A stretch of 64,000 nucleotides of DNA from an uncultured Lachnospiraceae bacterium (GTDB lineage: Bacteria > Bacillota > Clostridia > Lachnospirales > Lachnospiraceae): the NCBI GenBank assembly GCA_904395885.1, contig CAJFOF010000010.1:37332-101331 (forward strand). The letters are read 5' to 3'. How positions within the stretch are numbered: position 1 is the first letter of the stretch; each line of letters begins with the position of its first letter. The notes beneath the pieces were generated by a model. The model saw nothing but the letters and a program-made list of their open reading frames with translations, was not told the DNA's origin and did no database searches. The translations under genes and the position numbers were made by a program. Below, piece by piece: positions 49,420 to 59,266 of the stretch.

Positions 49420-50210
49420 GATTTCTCCCAAATCACCAGATAGGAATCGGCGAACTCTCTAAATAGCCCCTCTCTGCATAATTCATCGAATCCAGCTTCT
49501 TCGCTGAAATACCGGTATCCCGGACGGTCGTAAGCAACGGAAAGATTGGTCAATTCTCCCTTTTTAGGAAGCCTTCTGTCTGAGTAGACCGCCGTAGGAA
49601 GACGGTGATCCGGCACTGGGTAGTAATGTTTTACATTTCCTGCCCCCAGCTTTTCCGTCAAACCTTCTATCTGACGCCAGCTTAAAGGCACACATTCCTC
49701 ATCGGCCTCAGCGCCGGCAAACCAACGCAGCCCGATCCGGTTAAATCCTGCTGCGATCAGCTTTCCCCCTGGCTTTAACAGCCGGAAAAGCTTCTCAAAA
49801 AGAAGAGCCAATGCCTCCTCCCCTCCGCCTGGCATCAGATCTTTCCTCAACTCCGGGATCAGGATATAGTCCCAGTCCCCGGCTTCCGGAAGTTCTTTTA
49901 AATAACGAAGGGCTTCCGCTTTCGGATACCGGCGGCGAATCACTTCCAGGTCTTCATCCCTGGGATCCCAGACGCTCACTTCCCTCACGCCTCTGAGGAG
50001 CACTCCTGTAAGCGCTCCGTAATCTGCCCCGGCCTGCAGAGCTTTTTCCCCCGGGTTCCAGTCATACCAGTCCAGCAGATTTTCCCGGATTGGAGAGAGG
50101 GCATAAAGCACCTCCGGCCTCTCCTGTTCTTCCAGAGCTTTCTGGATGCCCTGAGCATCCGGTCCGTATTGTTCTAACAGGTCAAGTATGTCATAACTGA
50201 TATCTTTCAT
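49416..50210 (-). CDS. SAM-dependent methyltransferase-like protein
   Basis: KALQAGADYGALTGVLLRGVREVSVWDPRDEDLEVIRRRY; LLKPGGKLIAAGFNRIGLRWFAG. Confidence 0.8.
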   Translation of the reverse strand: MKDISYDILDLLEQYGPDAQGIQKALEEQERPEVLYALSPIRENLLDWYDWNPGEKALQAGADYGALTGVLLRGVREVSVWDPRDEDLEVIRRRYPKAEALRYLKELPEAGDWDYILIPELRKDLMPGGGEEALALLFEKLFRLLKPGGKLIAAGFNRIGLRWFAGAEADEECVPLSWRQIEGLTEKLGAGNVKHYYPVPDHRLPTAVYSDRRLPKKGELTNLSVAYDRPGYRYFSEEAGFDELCREGLFREFADSYLVIWEKS

Positions 50211-51541
50211 CGTTTCACTGCCTTTACCTTAGATTCCATATCGTAGACCCCGACGGTGTTTTTATTGGAAATTACTGTCAGGTTTGCTACGTCGTACAAT
50301 CTGTGATACACCACATGCTCCCCATGTTCAAATCCCGTACAGCTCATGGACAACAGATATTCTCCGCCCTGCAGGGTCATTTTCTGGGTAAATTCCACCT
50401 GGTATTCGTCTCCGTCCTTCACTGGCTGGATGTCAGCTCCCTCATACATGGTGTTGGTCCCCGTCAGATCGGTCCCTTTCTTGTCCTTAATCGTGTACGT
50501 AAAAATAGGCGCCTCAATATCCGCATGGAAGCGAATGCACTCTCTGATGGTAAACATTTCACCCTTCAGCAGCAGATTGGTCAGATTGCCCCTGCTGTCA
50601 AACAGGCCCAGATCATAAATCTCCGCGCGGCCATCCCCGTACTCAGTCCTGTTTGCATTGATGGTGATCTTCTCCTTCATCAGCCCATGGGAATTTTCCG
50701 TTTTCTTTTCCTTCCCCTGTGAATCATCACCGGAAAAATCGTTTATCAAATCGTTAGACGCATCGCCTTGCAGCTCCGCTTCCAGAGCTTCCATCTGACC
50801 GGCCAAAATCTTCTTATATAGATCAACCATATGGCCTGCTGTGCCCTGAGCCACAAAATTCCCTTTATTCAGCAGAACCACTTTATCACAGTATTTGATA
50901 ATGCTTCCCATATCGTGAGTCACCATCAGAATTGTGGTGCCGCTTTTTCGGATCTCTTCCATCCGCCGGTAGCACTTTGCCTGGAAAAACACATCGCCTA
51001 CCGAGAGGGCCTCGTCCACAATCAAAATCTCCGGCTCCACGTTAATCGCCAGCGCAAAAGCCAGCCGCACAAACATACCGCTGGAATAAGTCTTTACCGG
51101 CTGATAAACAAAATCTCCAATTTCCGCAAAGTCCAGAATATCCTGGAGCTTTTCGTCCATCTCCTTCTTAGAGTACCCCATCATGGTCCCATTCATATAG
51201 ATATTTTCAATTCCTGTATAGTCCATGTTAAAACCTGCCCCCAGCTCCAGAAGGGCGGAAATCTTTCCGTCCACCTCCACGCGGCCGGTAGTCGGGGTAA
51301 GAACACCGGTTATGATTTTTAAGATCGTAGATTTGCCGGAACCGTTGGTCCCGATAATCCCCACGGTCTGTCCTTTCTCCACATGAAAAGAAAGCCCGTT
51401 CAGGGCATAAAAATCCCTGTGGTACTCTCTGTGCGATAAACTGAGAGACTCTTTCAGCCGGTCTATGGGCTTATCGTACAGTTTATATATCTTTGTTACA
51501 TTCTCGACTTGAATGGCATAATTTTTCTTTATCTCTGACAT
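50207..51541 (-). CDS. Wzt/TagH-type polysaccharide ABC exporter ATPase with C-terminal Wzt_C-like domain
   Basis: GIIGTNGSGKSTILKIITGVLTPTTGRVEVDGKISALLELGAGF, YSSGMFVRLAFALAI. Confidence 0.94.
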   Translation of the reverse strand: MSEIKKNYAIQVENVTKIYKLYDKPIDRLKESLSLSHREYHRDFYALNGLSFHVEKGQTVGIIGTNGSGKSTILKIITGVLTPTTGRVEVDGKISALLELGAGFNMDYTGIENIYMNGTMMGYSKKEMDEKLQDILDFAEIGDFVYQPVKTYSSGMFVRLAFALAINVEPEILIVDEALSVGDVFFQAKCYRRMEEIRKSGTTILMVTHDMGSIIKYCDKVVLLNKGNFVAQGTAGHMVDLYKKILAGQMEALEAELQGDASNDLINDFSGDDSQGKEKKTENSHGLMKEKITINANRTEYGDGRAEIYDLGLFDSRGNLTNLLLKGEMFTIRECIRFHADIEAPIFTYTIKDKKGTDLTGTNTMYEGADIQPVKDGDEYQVEFTQKMTLQGGEYLLSMSCTGFEHGEHVVYHRLYDVANLTVISNKNTVGVYDMESKVKAVKR

Positions 51542-51673
51542 GCAGCCTCCAAAGCGCCATCTGTTTGCCCTTATAAGGCCATTCGGCCCTGCGGCGCAAT
51601 ACGCGCATTATATGGGGAAGTATACCACAAATAGCCTATAGCCGCAAGACTGGCATTTTTGTTTCGTTCCCGC

Positions 51674-52279
51674 TCAGTAATCTCTTCCGTGCTCTCTCAG
51701 CCATGCCCGGCGTTCCCTGTAATCCGGAAGAACAGCCGCAACTTCCTTCCAGAAAAGCGGAGAATGGTTCATTTCTTTTCTGTGAGCCAGCTCATGGACC
51801 ACCACATAGTCCAGGATCTCCGGCGGCATCAGAACCAGCTTCCAGTTAAAATTCAAATTTCCTGCCTGGCTGCAGCTTCCCCACCGGGTCTTTGTCTCCT
51901 TGATAAAAATCCTCTTCCAACTGATTCCCATCTGCCTGGCAAAGTACTCTGTTCGCTCTGTAATTTTTCTCCTGGCCATCTCGCGGTAAACGGCTTTTTT
52001 ATCGGGGTCTTTCTCATAGTCTTTCAGCTCCCGGCTCTCTTCATGCAAACGGCGCTCCTCCGCCTGCATCCACTTGGCTATGATCCACGTTTTGTGCTTT
52101 TCTATAAACTGTAAAGCTGTCTCCCGGCCCACTTTCCCGGGCATTCGTGCAATGGCAGTCCCATCCGCCTTCACTTCCAGTCCCAGCGTTTTGCGGGCAG
52201 AAAAGAGAACTGTAACGGGAATCGAAAATGTCCGGCCGTCTTCCCTGACGCCATCCAGCCTTACTGTCATTGATTTCAT
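51674..52279 (-). CDS. YgjP/DUF45-type metallopeptidase
   Basis: IKETKTRWGSCSQAGNLNFNWKLVLMPPEILDYVVVHELAHRKEMNHSPLFW. Confidence 0.93.
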   Translation of the reverse strand: MKSMTVRLDGVREDGRTFSIPVTVLFSARKTLGLEVKADGTAIARMPGKVGRETALQFIEKHKTWIIAKWMQAEERRLHEESRELKDYEKDPDKKAVYREMARRKITERTEYFARQMGISWKRIFIKETKTRWGSCSQAGNLNFNWKLVLMPPEILDYVVVHELAHRKEMNHSPLFWKEVAAVLPDYRERRAWLREHGRDY

Positions 52280-52301
52280 GGAAACCTCCTTCAGCCAAAA
52301 G

Positions 52302-52337
52302 AGGGCTGTGTGCCGGATACTCCCCGCACACAGCCCT
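52302..52337 (-). terminator. Terminator after metK
   Basis: AGGGCTGTGTGC / GCACACAGCCCT perfect 12-bp stem, T-rich on minus strand. Confidence 0.75.
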
Positions 52338-52346
52338 TTCTGTCGT

Positions 52347-53534
52347 CTATAAATATTTTTTCAAAGTATCTACCCTGTCCAGTTTCTCCCACGGCAGATC
52401 CAGGTCGTTTCTCCCGAAGTGGCCGTAGGCCGCCGTCTGCTTGTAGATGGGGCGGCGCAGATCCAGCATCTGAATAATACCAGCCGGACGCAGATCAAAA
52501 TTTTCCCGGATGATCTCTACCAGCTTTTCATCGCTCACTTTTCCGGTTCCGTAGGTGTCTACCATGATGGAGGTGGGATGAGCTACGCCGATGGCATAGG
52601 ACAACTGAATCTCACACTTGTCAGCCAGCCCTGCCGCTACGATGTTCTTAGCCACGTAACGCGCCGCGTAAGCCGCAGATCTGTCTACCTTGGTGCAGTC
52701 CTTTCCAGAGAATGCACCGCCGCCGTGCCGGGCATATCCGCCGTAAGTATCTACAATGATCTTCCGGCCGGTCAGACCGCTGTCTCCGTGAGGGCCGCCG
52801 ATTACGAATCGCCCTGTAGGATTGATGAAAAATTTCGTATTCTCGTCTACCATTTCCGCCGGGAGAATGGCGTCAAATACATACTTTTTGATATCCTGAT
52901 GAATCTGTTCCTGTGTTACAACATCGTCGTGCTGCGTAGACAGAACGACAGCATCGAGACGGAACGGCTTTCCATTTTCGTCATATTCTACTGTCACCTG
53001 GGTCTTTCCATCCGGGCGCAGGTACTTTAACGTGCCGTTTTTGCGTACCTCTGTCAGACGGCGAGCCAGCTTATGAGCCAGAGAAATGGCGTAGGGCATG
53101 TATTCCTCTGTCTCGTTTGTGGCAAAGCCAAACATCATACCCTGATCGCCTGCGCCGATTGCATCGATCTCGGTGTCAGACATTGTGTTTTCCTTGGCCT
53201 CCAAAGCCTTATCAACCCCCAGTGCAATATCGGCAGACTGTTCGTCAATCGCTGTAATCACACCGCATGTATCGCAGTCAAACCCGTATTTTGCCCTGTC
53301 ATAGCCGATCTCGCGAACGGTCTCCCGGACGATCTTCTGGATGTCCACATAAGCTTTCGTCGTAATCTCTCCCATTACCAGAACCAGCCCTGTAGTCACA
53401 GCGGTCTCGCAGGCCACGCGGCTCATAGGATCCTGTTCCATCAGCGCGTCTAAAATCGCATCAGAAATGGCATCGCACATTTTATCCGGATGGCCTTCTG
53501 TTACAGATTCTGAAGTAAATAAACGTCTTTCCAT
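52347..53534 (-). CDS. metK: S-adenosylmethionine synthetase
   Basis: [70 protein letters not shown]. Confidence 0.98.
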   Translation of the reverse strand: MERRLFTSESVTEGHPDKMCDAISDAILDALMEQDPMSRVACETAVTTGLVLVMGEITTKAYVDIQKIVRETVREIGYDRAKYGFDCDTCGVITAIDEQSADIALGVDKALEAKENTMSDTEIDAIGAGDQGMMFGFATNETEEYMPYAISLAHKLARRLTEVRKNGTLKYLRPDGKTQVTVEYDENGKPFRLDAVVLSTQHDDVVTQEQIHQDIKKYVFDAILPAEMVDENTKFFINPTGRFVIGGPHGDSGLTGRKIIVDTYGGYARHGGGAFSGKDCTKVDRSAAYAARYVAKNIVAAGLADKCEIQLSYAIGVAHPTSIMVDTYGTGKVSDEKLVEIIRENFDLRPAGIIQMLDLRRPIYKQTAAYGHFGRNDLDLPWEKLDRVDTLKKYL

Positions 53535-53619
53535 AAATTATCCTCCTGATCTTGTGTAAAACGATTTGCACAGGACAAACTATTTTGTCCCGGAGAAGGC
53601 CACTGCCTTCCCCCTAAGC

Positions 53620-53648
53620 AAAAGAAAAGCCCACAGCAATGTGGACTT
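53620..53648 (-). terminator. Riboswitch expression-platform terminator
   Basis: Minus strand AAGTCCACATTGCTGTGGGCTTTTCTTTTG. Confidence 0.75.
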
Positions 53649-53667
53649 GAAATCAATATCTTCAAAT

Positions 53668-53811
53668 CCTCTTATTGCTCGATCAGTTGCCGCTCCTCCG
53701 GGCAGACAGCTCCTCGCTCAGGTTGGCACCTTCCGGCCCTTAGGCAGTCTGCCTGACCGGGGTTGCCGTGACTTCACAGGTCCTTTGTACCTCCATCACT
53801 CTGAATAAGGG
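53668..53811 (-). promoter_or_regulatory. SAM-I (S-box) riboswitch aptamer upstream of metK
   Basis: Minus strand CCTTATTCAGAGTGATGGAGG...CTGTGAAGTCACGGCAACC...AAGGTGCCAACCTGAGCG...CAATAAGAGG. Confidence 0.93.
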
Positions 53812-53890
53812 ATATTGTGAACTTTTCAATTATCTTTTATTTGTTACTAACTAACTATAGCGTATTTTAACAGACGTGTCAATACCTGTC

Positions 53891-55183
53891 TCAGCCCACT
53901 TTCAAACGAAACTTCTGGGCATCCTTCTCGGAATCCACCTTCTCAATCATAGCCCCAAGGCCCTGGAGTTTTTCTTCAAAGCACTCATAGCCTCTCTGGA
54001 TATAGCCGATCTCGTCTACCTCGGTAACGCCCTCTGCCGCCAGACCAGCCAGCACCAGCGCCGCCCCTGCTCTCAGATCCGGCGCATTGACCTGTGCTCC
54101 GGTCAGGCGCTTCACGCCGTCGATCACCGCTACGTTTCCTTCTACCTTGATGCAGCTTCCCATTCGGGCAAGCTCGTCCACATATTTAAAACGGTTCTCA
54201 AAAATGCTCTCTGTCACCATACTGGTTCCGGCAGCCAGCGCCAAGGTTACTGTCATCTGCGGCTGCATATCTGTCGGGAATCCGGGGTAAGGCAGCGTCT
54301 TAATATCCGTGTGGCGCTGAACTGGCTTTCCCACCACTCTGACAGCATCATCGAACTCAATAACTTCACAGCCGATCTCTAAAAGTTTCGCCGTGATCGC
54401 CTCCAAATGTTTTGGAATCACATTTTTTACCATCACGTCTCCCCGTGTCACAGCCGCTGCACACATGAAAGTCCCCGCCTCGATCTGATCCGGAATGATA
54501 GAATACTCGGTTCCATGGAGCTTCTTCACACCGCGTATGCGGATGGTGTCTGTCCCGGCTCCTTTAATATTGGCTCCCATGCTGTTCAGGAAATTTGCCA
54601 CATCAACCACATGGGGTTCTTTCGCAACATTCTCCAGAATCGTCAGTCCCTCTGCCAGAGTCGCCGCCATCATAATGTTAATCGTAGCCCCAACCGAGAC
54701 CACATCCAGGTAAATATGGCTGCCTACCAGGTCAATGGCGTGAACAATCACCGCACCGCCCTCAATACGGACGTCGCCGCCCAGGGCGCGAAATCCTTTT
54801 AAATGCTGGTCAATGGGACGGCTTCCAATATTGCAGCCGCCTGGAAGGGGAACCTGTGCACTCTTGTACTTTCCCAGAAGAGCGCCGATAAAATAATAGG
54901 ACGCCCGAATTCTCCGGATATATTCATCGTCAACCGATATTTCCTGGATCGTTGATGCGTTGATCCGCACTGTATGCCGGTCCACCCGTTCTACTCTTGC
55001 CCCAATCTCCTCGATTGCTTCCAGCATGACATTGATGTCACGGACATCCGGAAGATTCTCTATCAGTACGTCTTCGTCGGTCATGATCGCTGCGGTCAGA
55101 ATCCCCAGCGCAGCATTTTTGGCGCCGCTTACGGTGACTTCTCCAACTAAGGGATTGCCGCCTTTCATGATATACTGTTCCAT
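53891..55183 (-). CDS. murA: UDP-N-acetylglucosamine 1-carboxyvinyltransferase
   Basis: GEVTVSGAKNAALGILTAAIMTDEDVLIENLPDVRDI; PLPGGCNIGSRPIDQHLKGFRALGG. Confidence 0.97.
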   Translation of the reverse strand: MEQYIMKGGNPLVGEVTVSGAKNAALGILTAAIMTDEDVLIENLPDVRDINVMLEAIEEIGARVERVDRHTVRINASTIQEISVDDEYIRRIRASYYFIGALLGKYKSAQVPLPGGCNIGSRPIDQHLKGFRALGGDVRIEGGAVIVHAIDLVGSHIYLDVVSVGATINIMMAATLAEGLTILENVAKEPHVVDVANFLNSMGANIKGAGTDTIRIRGVKKLHGTEYSIIPDQIEAGTFMCAAAVTRGDVMVKNVIPKHLEAITAKLLEIGCEVIEFDDAVRVVGKPVQRHTDIKTLPYPGFPTDMQPQMTVTLALAAGTSMVTESIFENRFKYVDELARMGSCIKVEGNVAVIDGVKRLTGAQVNAPDLRAGAALVLAGLAAEGVTEVDEIGYIQRGYECFEEKLQGLGAMIEKVDSEKDAQKFRLKVG

Positions 55184-55330
55184 CTTATTCTCCTAAATCC
55201 TAATGCCGACCGGAAAGCTGCCGGCGCTTATATTACAATTCGAAAAAAATCTTTACGAAAATATTAAGTCTTTTACGATGCATATTGATTATAGCATAAA
55301 AACGAGACTTGTAAAGAGCAATCCCCTGTT

Positions 55331-57811
55331 TTATCCCGCAAAAAGCCCGCAGATAAAGTCATTTTGTAAGTTTTGGAAATATTCGGAAGCATCATTGAGT
55401 CCCATTTTCCAGCTTTCTCCAGATTCCGGATTGTACAACGTCACGTTGAATTGGTCGAACCCTGTCAGGAGCACATACTGTCCCTCACCGGTAAACGCAA
55501 CTACCGGGCATCCCTGGTCAATAAAGTATAAGACCTGGTTCAGTGTCAGCCCCCGGCCGTCCAGGCCAATGACTCCGTCTGAAAATTTCTGGCTCTCGTT
55601 CAGTTCTTCCAAATGGCTGGTCAGCCTGTATCCGGCGTTCCCGGCATCCCGGATCGTATGTGCGTCCGAGCGATTCACCCGGTTCCAAAGAACGTTCTGG
55701 TCCTGATCGGTCACTACACCCATATCCTCGTACGCCATCTTTACAGCCTCAGCGAAATTCTGCGTGATTCCTGTCAGATGGCCATTTCCATATGCATAAA
55801 ATTTCATTCCTGTGTCAGCATTTGTCCCTGTCAGTTGGAGAATAACCGTATCATCATACGAAACTCTGCGGGGAGCCGCTGTGTCAATGCTGTCGCTGCT
55901 CTTCACGTCAGAGGTCAGTTGAACAAAATACAATCTTCCTCTGTCAGCGGATGCATACCATCCGATCCCCTCCAAAGCGTCGGTTGCCACTTCAGCGTTG
56001 CAGACAATCGTATCGTTATCCACAATGCTGTAGGAATTTCCGGAACTCCCAACGATCTGACTCAAATGGATCCGGCTCTCATCTACTGTCACATTGGCAA
56101 TATAGCGGCCGTCCCGCTCATAGCGCGTCTGGAGTTCCCCATTGCTCCCGAAAATCTCCAGGGCATACATAGGAACCTCCTCCAAGCGGCCATTGACAAT
56201 CCACTGGTCACCGCTGTGGGCCAGACCGTACAGAAAATCTTCCCCGACAAAGCCTAGGCACCGGATACAATCTCCCTCCGGAGCCTCAAGTGTCTGAAGC
56301 GCCCCGGTTTCCAGCTCCATCAGGCTGATGCTCTCAGCCTCATTCCGGCCGCGGCCATTCTGCCATGCCAGCCTCCGGCCGCTCTCGCTGATCGAATAGG
56401 TTCCCTCTTCCAGCCCGTCTGCCAGAACCACATACTCTCGGCTGCTCAGGTCAATACCATATATACTGTTTTCTTTCATCAGGTACAGCATCCCGCTGCC
56501 GGACAGATAGCACAACCGGTCCATATCCTGATCCAATTCCTCAAAAGAGCAGATGGCAGGTGCAAAGAACAGTTCCGCAAGAGCTTCTTCCTTTTGAGAA
56601 TAATGGTACACACCGATTCCCATCTGGCCCTCATGGACGCCGCGATTCATGTATCCGTAAACAAGGAAGTCCACATCGCCTTCATCGGTCACCTGCAGAA
56701 TCTTTACATCGTGGTTGTCAAACTCATATCTGTACGCATTTTCTTCACTTCGGAAAGAGAAAACGCTGACGGCTCTCTGCTCAGACTGGTCATAGAGCCA
56801 CAGATCCCGGTTTACCGCAAACGCAATGTTATTTCCATTGGGACTCTTTTCAGCGCTTACCTCGTCATCATTGGTAATTCCCAGCAAAATCCGCTTTCCG
56901 CTGAACAGCTCCCGGCCGCCGGTAAAAATCTGGTTTACCCGACGGTCAAAATCCATCATATAGATTCGCTGTTGGTTCCATTTCAGTGTGAAATCGTCTG
57001 TCACCTCATAAATCTCTTCCACTCCATTTTCAGTCGTGCGCTCTGCCAGATATTTCAGCTCGATCTGGGCCATAATACCATCCAGCTCTTTTAAAAACAC
57101 CTGTATCTCGCCCCTCTGTTCCATCGCCAGACCGCCCCAAGTGATCTGGGAAAAATTGGAATGGATATCGACCCGTCCCAGAGAGCTATTGTCTGCCGCT
57201 GCATCGGGTTCCAGGTACATGGTCAGTTCAGAAGCGTCTTCATAATGAAACGTCTTTGAGGTAAAATCTCTGGCCAGATCAATCATAGATTTAATATTCT
57301 GATTATCTGTCCAGACAATCCTGGTATAGTAGCCGATCGTACCATTCTCTTCCGTTGTTACAGATAAACTCAGCAAATACTCCTGATCTTTCGTAAGTAG
57401 ATTCTGTATCGGCAAAACTGCCCGGATTCCGTCTTCTGTCGTCTCCCACGACTCCACTTGAGTCCGTTCAATCAGCCGTTCCAGATCCAGGGTGCGGATC
57501 TCATAATAAATCCCGGTAACAGTCCCTTCATACTGTTCCAGCCGAATAGCCAGATTCCGATCCTGCGGAAGAACAGTCAGGGTATCCCGCATCACAGCTT
57601 CCCGCATGTCCTGAGAATACCCCTGGAGACAATTCATCTCTTCTCCAAACATTTCCATATACATGACAGGAAATGCGCTTTCCTGCATTGGAATATAGAT
57701 TCTCTCATTACTCTCTGTAAGGTTCTGATTCCGCGTCCATATAAAATAACCGGATACCGCCGCCAGAAAGATCAGCAGCAGTATCCCGATCTTCAATAAT
57801 CCTTTTTTCAT
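55331..57811 (-). CDS. Membrane-anchored large protein with beta-propeller-like region and C39-like C-terminus
   Basis: N-terminal TM (ILLLIFLAAVSGYFIW); C-terminal LTLNQVLYFIDQGCPVVAFTGEGQYVLLTGFDQFNVTLYNPESGE resembles the C39-like peptidase fold. Confidence 0.65.
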   Translation of the reverse strand: MKKGLLKIGILLLIFLAAVSGYFIWTRNQNLTESNERIYIPMQESAFPVMYMEMFGEEMNCLQGYSQDMREAVMRDTLTVLPQDRNLAIRLEQYEGTVTGIYYEIRTLDLERLIERTQVESWETTEDGIRAVLPIQNLLTKDQEYLLSLSVTTEENGTIGYYTRIVWTDNQNIKSMIDLARDFTSKTFHYEDASELTMYLEPDAAADNSSLGRVDIHSNFSQITWGGLAMEQRGEIQVFLKELDGIMAQIELKYLAERTTENGVEEIYEVTDDFTLKWNQQRIYMMDFDRRVNQIFTGGRELFSGKRILLGITNDDEVSAEKSPNGNNIAFAVNRDLWLYDQSEQRAVSVFSFRSEENAYRYEFDNHDVKILQVTDEGDVDFLVYGYMNRGVHEGQMGIGVYHYSQKEEALAELFFAPAICSFEELDQDMDRLCYLSGSGMLYLMKENSIYGIDLSSREYVVLADGLEEGTYSISESGRRLAWQNGRGRNEAESISLMELETGALQTLEAPEGDCIRCLGFVGEDFLYGLAHSGDQWIVNGRLEEVPMYALEIFGSNGELQTRYERDGRYIANVTVDESRIHLSQIVGSSGNSYSIVDNDTIVCNAEVATDALEGIGWYASADRGRLYFVQLTSDVKSSDSIDTAAPRRVSYDDTVILQLTGTNADTGMKFYAYGNGHLTGITQNFAEAVKMAYEDMGVVTDQDQNVLWNRVNRSDAHTIRDAGNAGYRLTSHLEELNESQKFSDGVIGLDGRGLTLNQVLYFIDQGCPVVAFTGEGQYVLLTGFDQFNVTLYNPESGESWKMGLNDASEYFQNLQNDFICGLFAG

Positions 57812-57980
57812 AAACTGCCCGTTCTGGCTCCTTTCTCAATGCTTTGCAGGTCATGGGCACCACAGGGCCAGAGCTGTCTCTGACCCCCAACATTATTTTA
57901 TATAATAACCCGGAAAACCTCAACCTAATCTTTTCTTAAATTTTTCGCAACAATCCCAGGCCGGCTCACGACGAACCAAA

Positions 57981-58008
57981 ACGGGCCGCCGCATTGGCGG
58001 CAGCCCGT
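57981..58008 (-). terminator. Terminator after prs
   Basis: ACGGGC..CCGCattgGCGG..GCCCGT hairpin. Confidence 0.65.
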
Positions 58009-58021
58009 ATTCCTGCTGGCC

Positions 58022-59206
58022 TTACTTACTCCTGTAAGCATTCAGCAGCTTATTGATTCTCTTAGTGGGGTTAAGAAGTTCGCTGAGAGAAGCGTCATGA
58101 TTCAGATTATCGATAATCAGAGCGATATACTTGCTCATATCTACATCAATGTAGTAGGGTCTGGACAAAAGATCCGGCGTCTGGTATACCAGGTTCGTCG
58201 TCAGAATCCTGTCGATCAGCCCGTTCTCATAGTATTCATCAAACTTGGCCAGGCCGTTGGTGAACAGGCCAAAGGTGGCGCAGATAAAAACTTTTCTCGC
58301 TTTCCGTTTCTTCAGCTCTTTTGCCACATCCAGCATGCTCTCGCCGGAAGAGATCATATCGTCGATAATCAGCACGTCCTTGCCGGCCACATCGCTGCCC
58401 AGGAATTCATGGGCCACAATGGGATTCCGGCCATTGACAATCTTGGTGTAATCTCTTCTCTTATAAAACATACCCATATCCAACCCAAGCACGTTTGCAA
58501 AGAAAACGGCGCGGTTCATTCCGCCCTCATCCGGGCTGATTACCATCATGTGATTGCTGTCGATCTGCAGATCTGTTTCATTCCGGAGCAAATGCTTGAT
58601 AAACTGATAAATTGGCTGTACGGTCTCAAATCCCTTGAAGGGAATTGCATTCTGCACTCTCGGATCGTGAGCGTCAAAAGTAATAATGTTTTCCACGCCC
58701 ATTCTGGTCAGCTCCTGAAGAGCGATGGCACAGTCCAGAGATTCTCTGCTGGAACGCTTATGCTGACGGCTCTCGTACAAAAACGGCATAATCACATTGA
58801 TTCTCCGGGCTTTCCCTGCCGCTGCGGCGATCACTCTCTTCAAATCCTGAAAATGATCATCCGGCGACATATGATTGGTCATTCCAAAGAGAGAATAGGT
58901 CAGGCTGTAGTTGCAGACATCTACCATCAGGTACAGATCGTCGCCCCGAATGGATTCTTCCAGAGTTCCCTTGCCTTCCCCTGAGCCAAATCTGGGCGTC
59001 TTTGCCCCTATAATGTAAGAATCTCTCTGATAACCTGCAAAGGCAATGGTGTGTTTATGTTCGCTTTCCCGTTCCCGTCTCCAGTCTACCAGATACTTGT
59101 CTACTTTCTCTCCCAAGGCCTTACAGCTCTTCAAAGGGATCAGCCCCAAAGGTCCTACCGGTATCGTTTCGATAATTTTCTCTTCGTACAGCATCGCGTC
59201 CTCCAT
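58022..59206 (-). CDS. prs: Ribose-phosphate pyrophosphokinase
   Basis: NVIMPFLYESRQHKRSSRESLDCAIALQEL, ITFDAHDPRVQNAIPF, DVLIIDDMISSGESM. Confidence 0.93.
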   Translation of the reverse strand: MEDAMLYEEKIIETIPVGPLGLIPLKSCKALGEKVDKYLVDWRRERESEHKHTIAFAGYQRDSYIIGAKTPRFGSGEGKGTLEESIRGDDLYLMVDVCNYSLTYSLFGMTNHMSPDDHFQDLKRVIAAAAGKARRINVIMPFLYESRQHKRSSRESLDCAIALQELTRMGVENIITFDAHDPRVQNAIPFKGFETVQPIYQFIKHLLRNETDLQIDSNHMMVISPDEGGMNRAVFFANVLGLDMGMFYKRRDYTKIVNGRNPIVAHEFLGSDVAGKDVLIIDDMISSGESMLDVAKELKKRKARKVFICATFGLFTNGLAKFDEYYENGLIDRILTTNLVYQTPDLLSRPYYIDVDMSKYIALIIDNLNHDASLSELLNPTKRINKLLNAYRSK

Positions 59207-59266
59207 TTCATTTATCAGTTGGTTGCATAATAAGCATCTAATTTATAACATTCCCTTAAAAATTAG

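Noticed and set aside
58097-58984. 295-aa plus-strand ORF
   Set aside because: Antisense to prs; no domain support.
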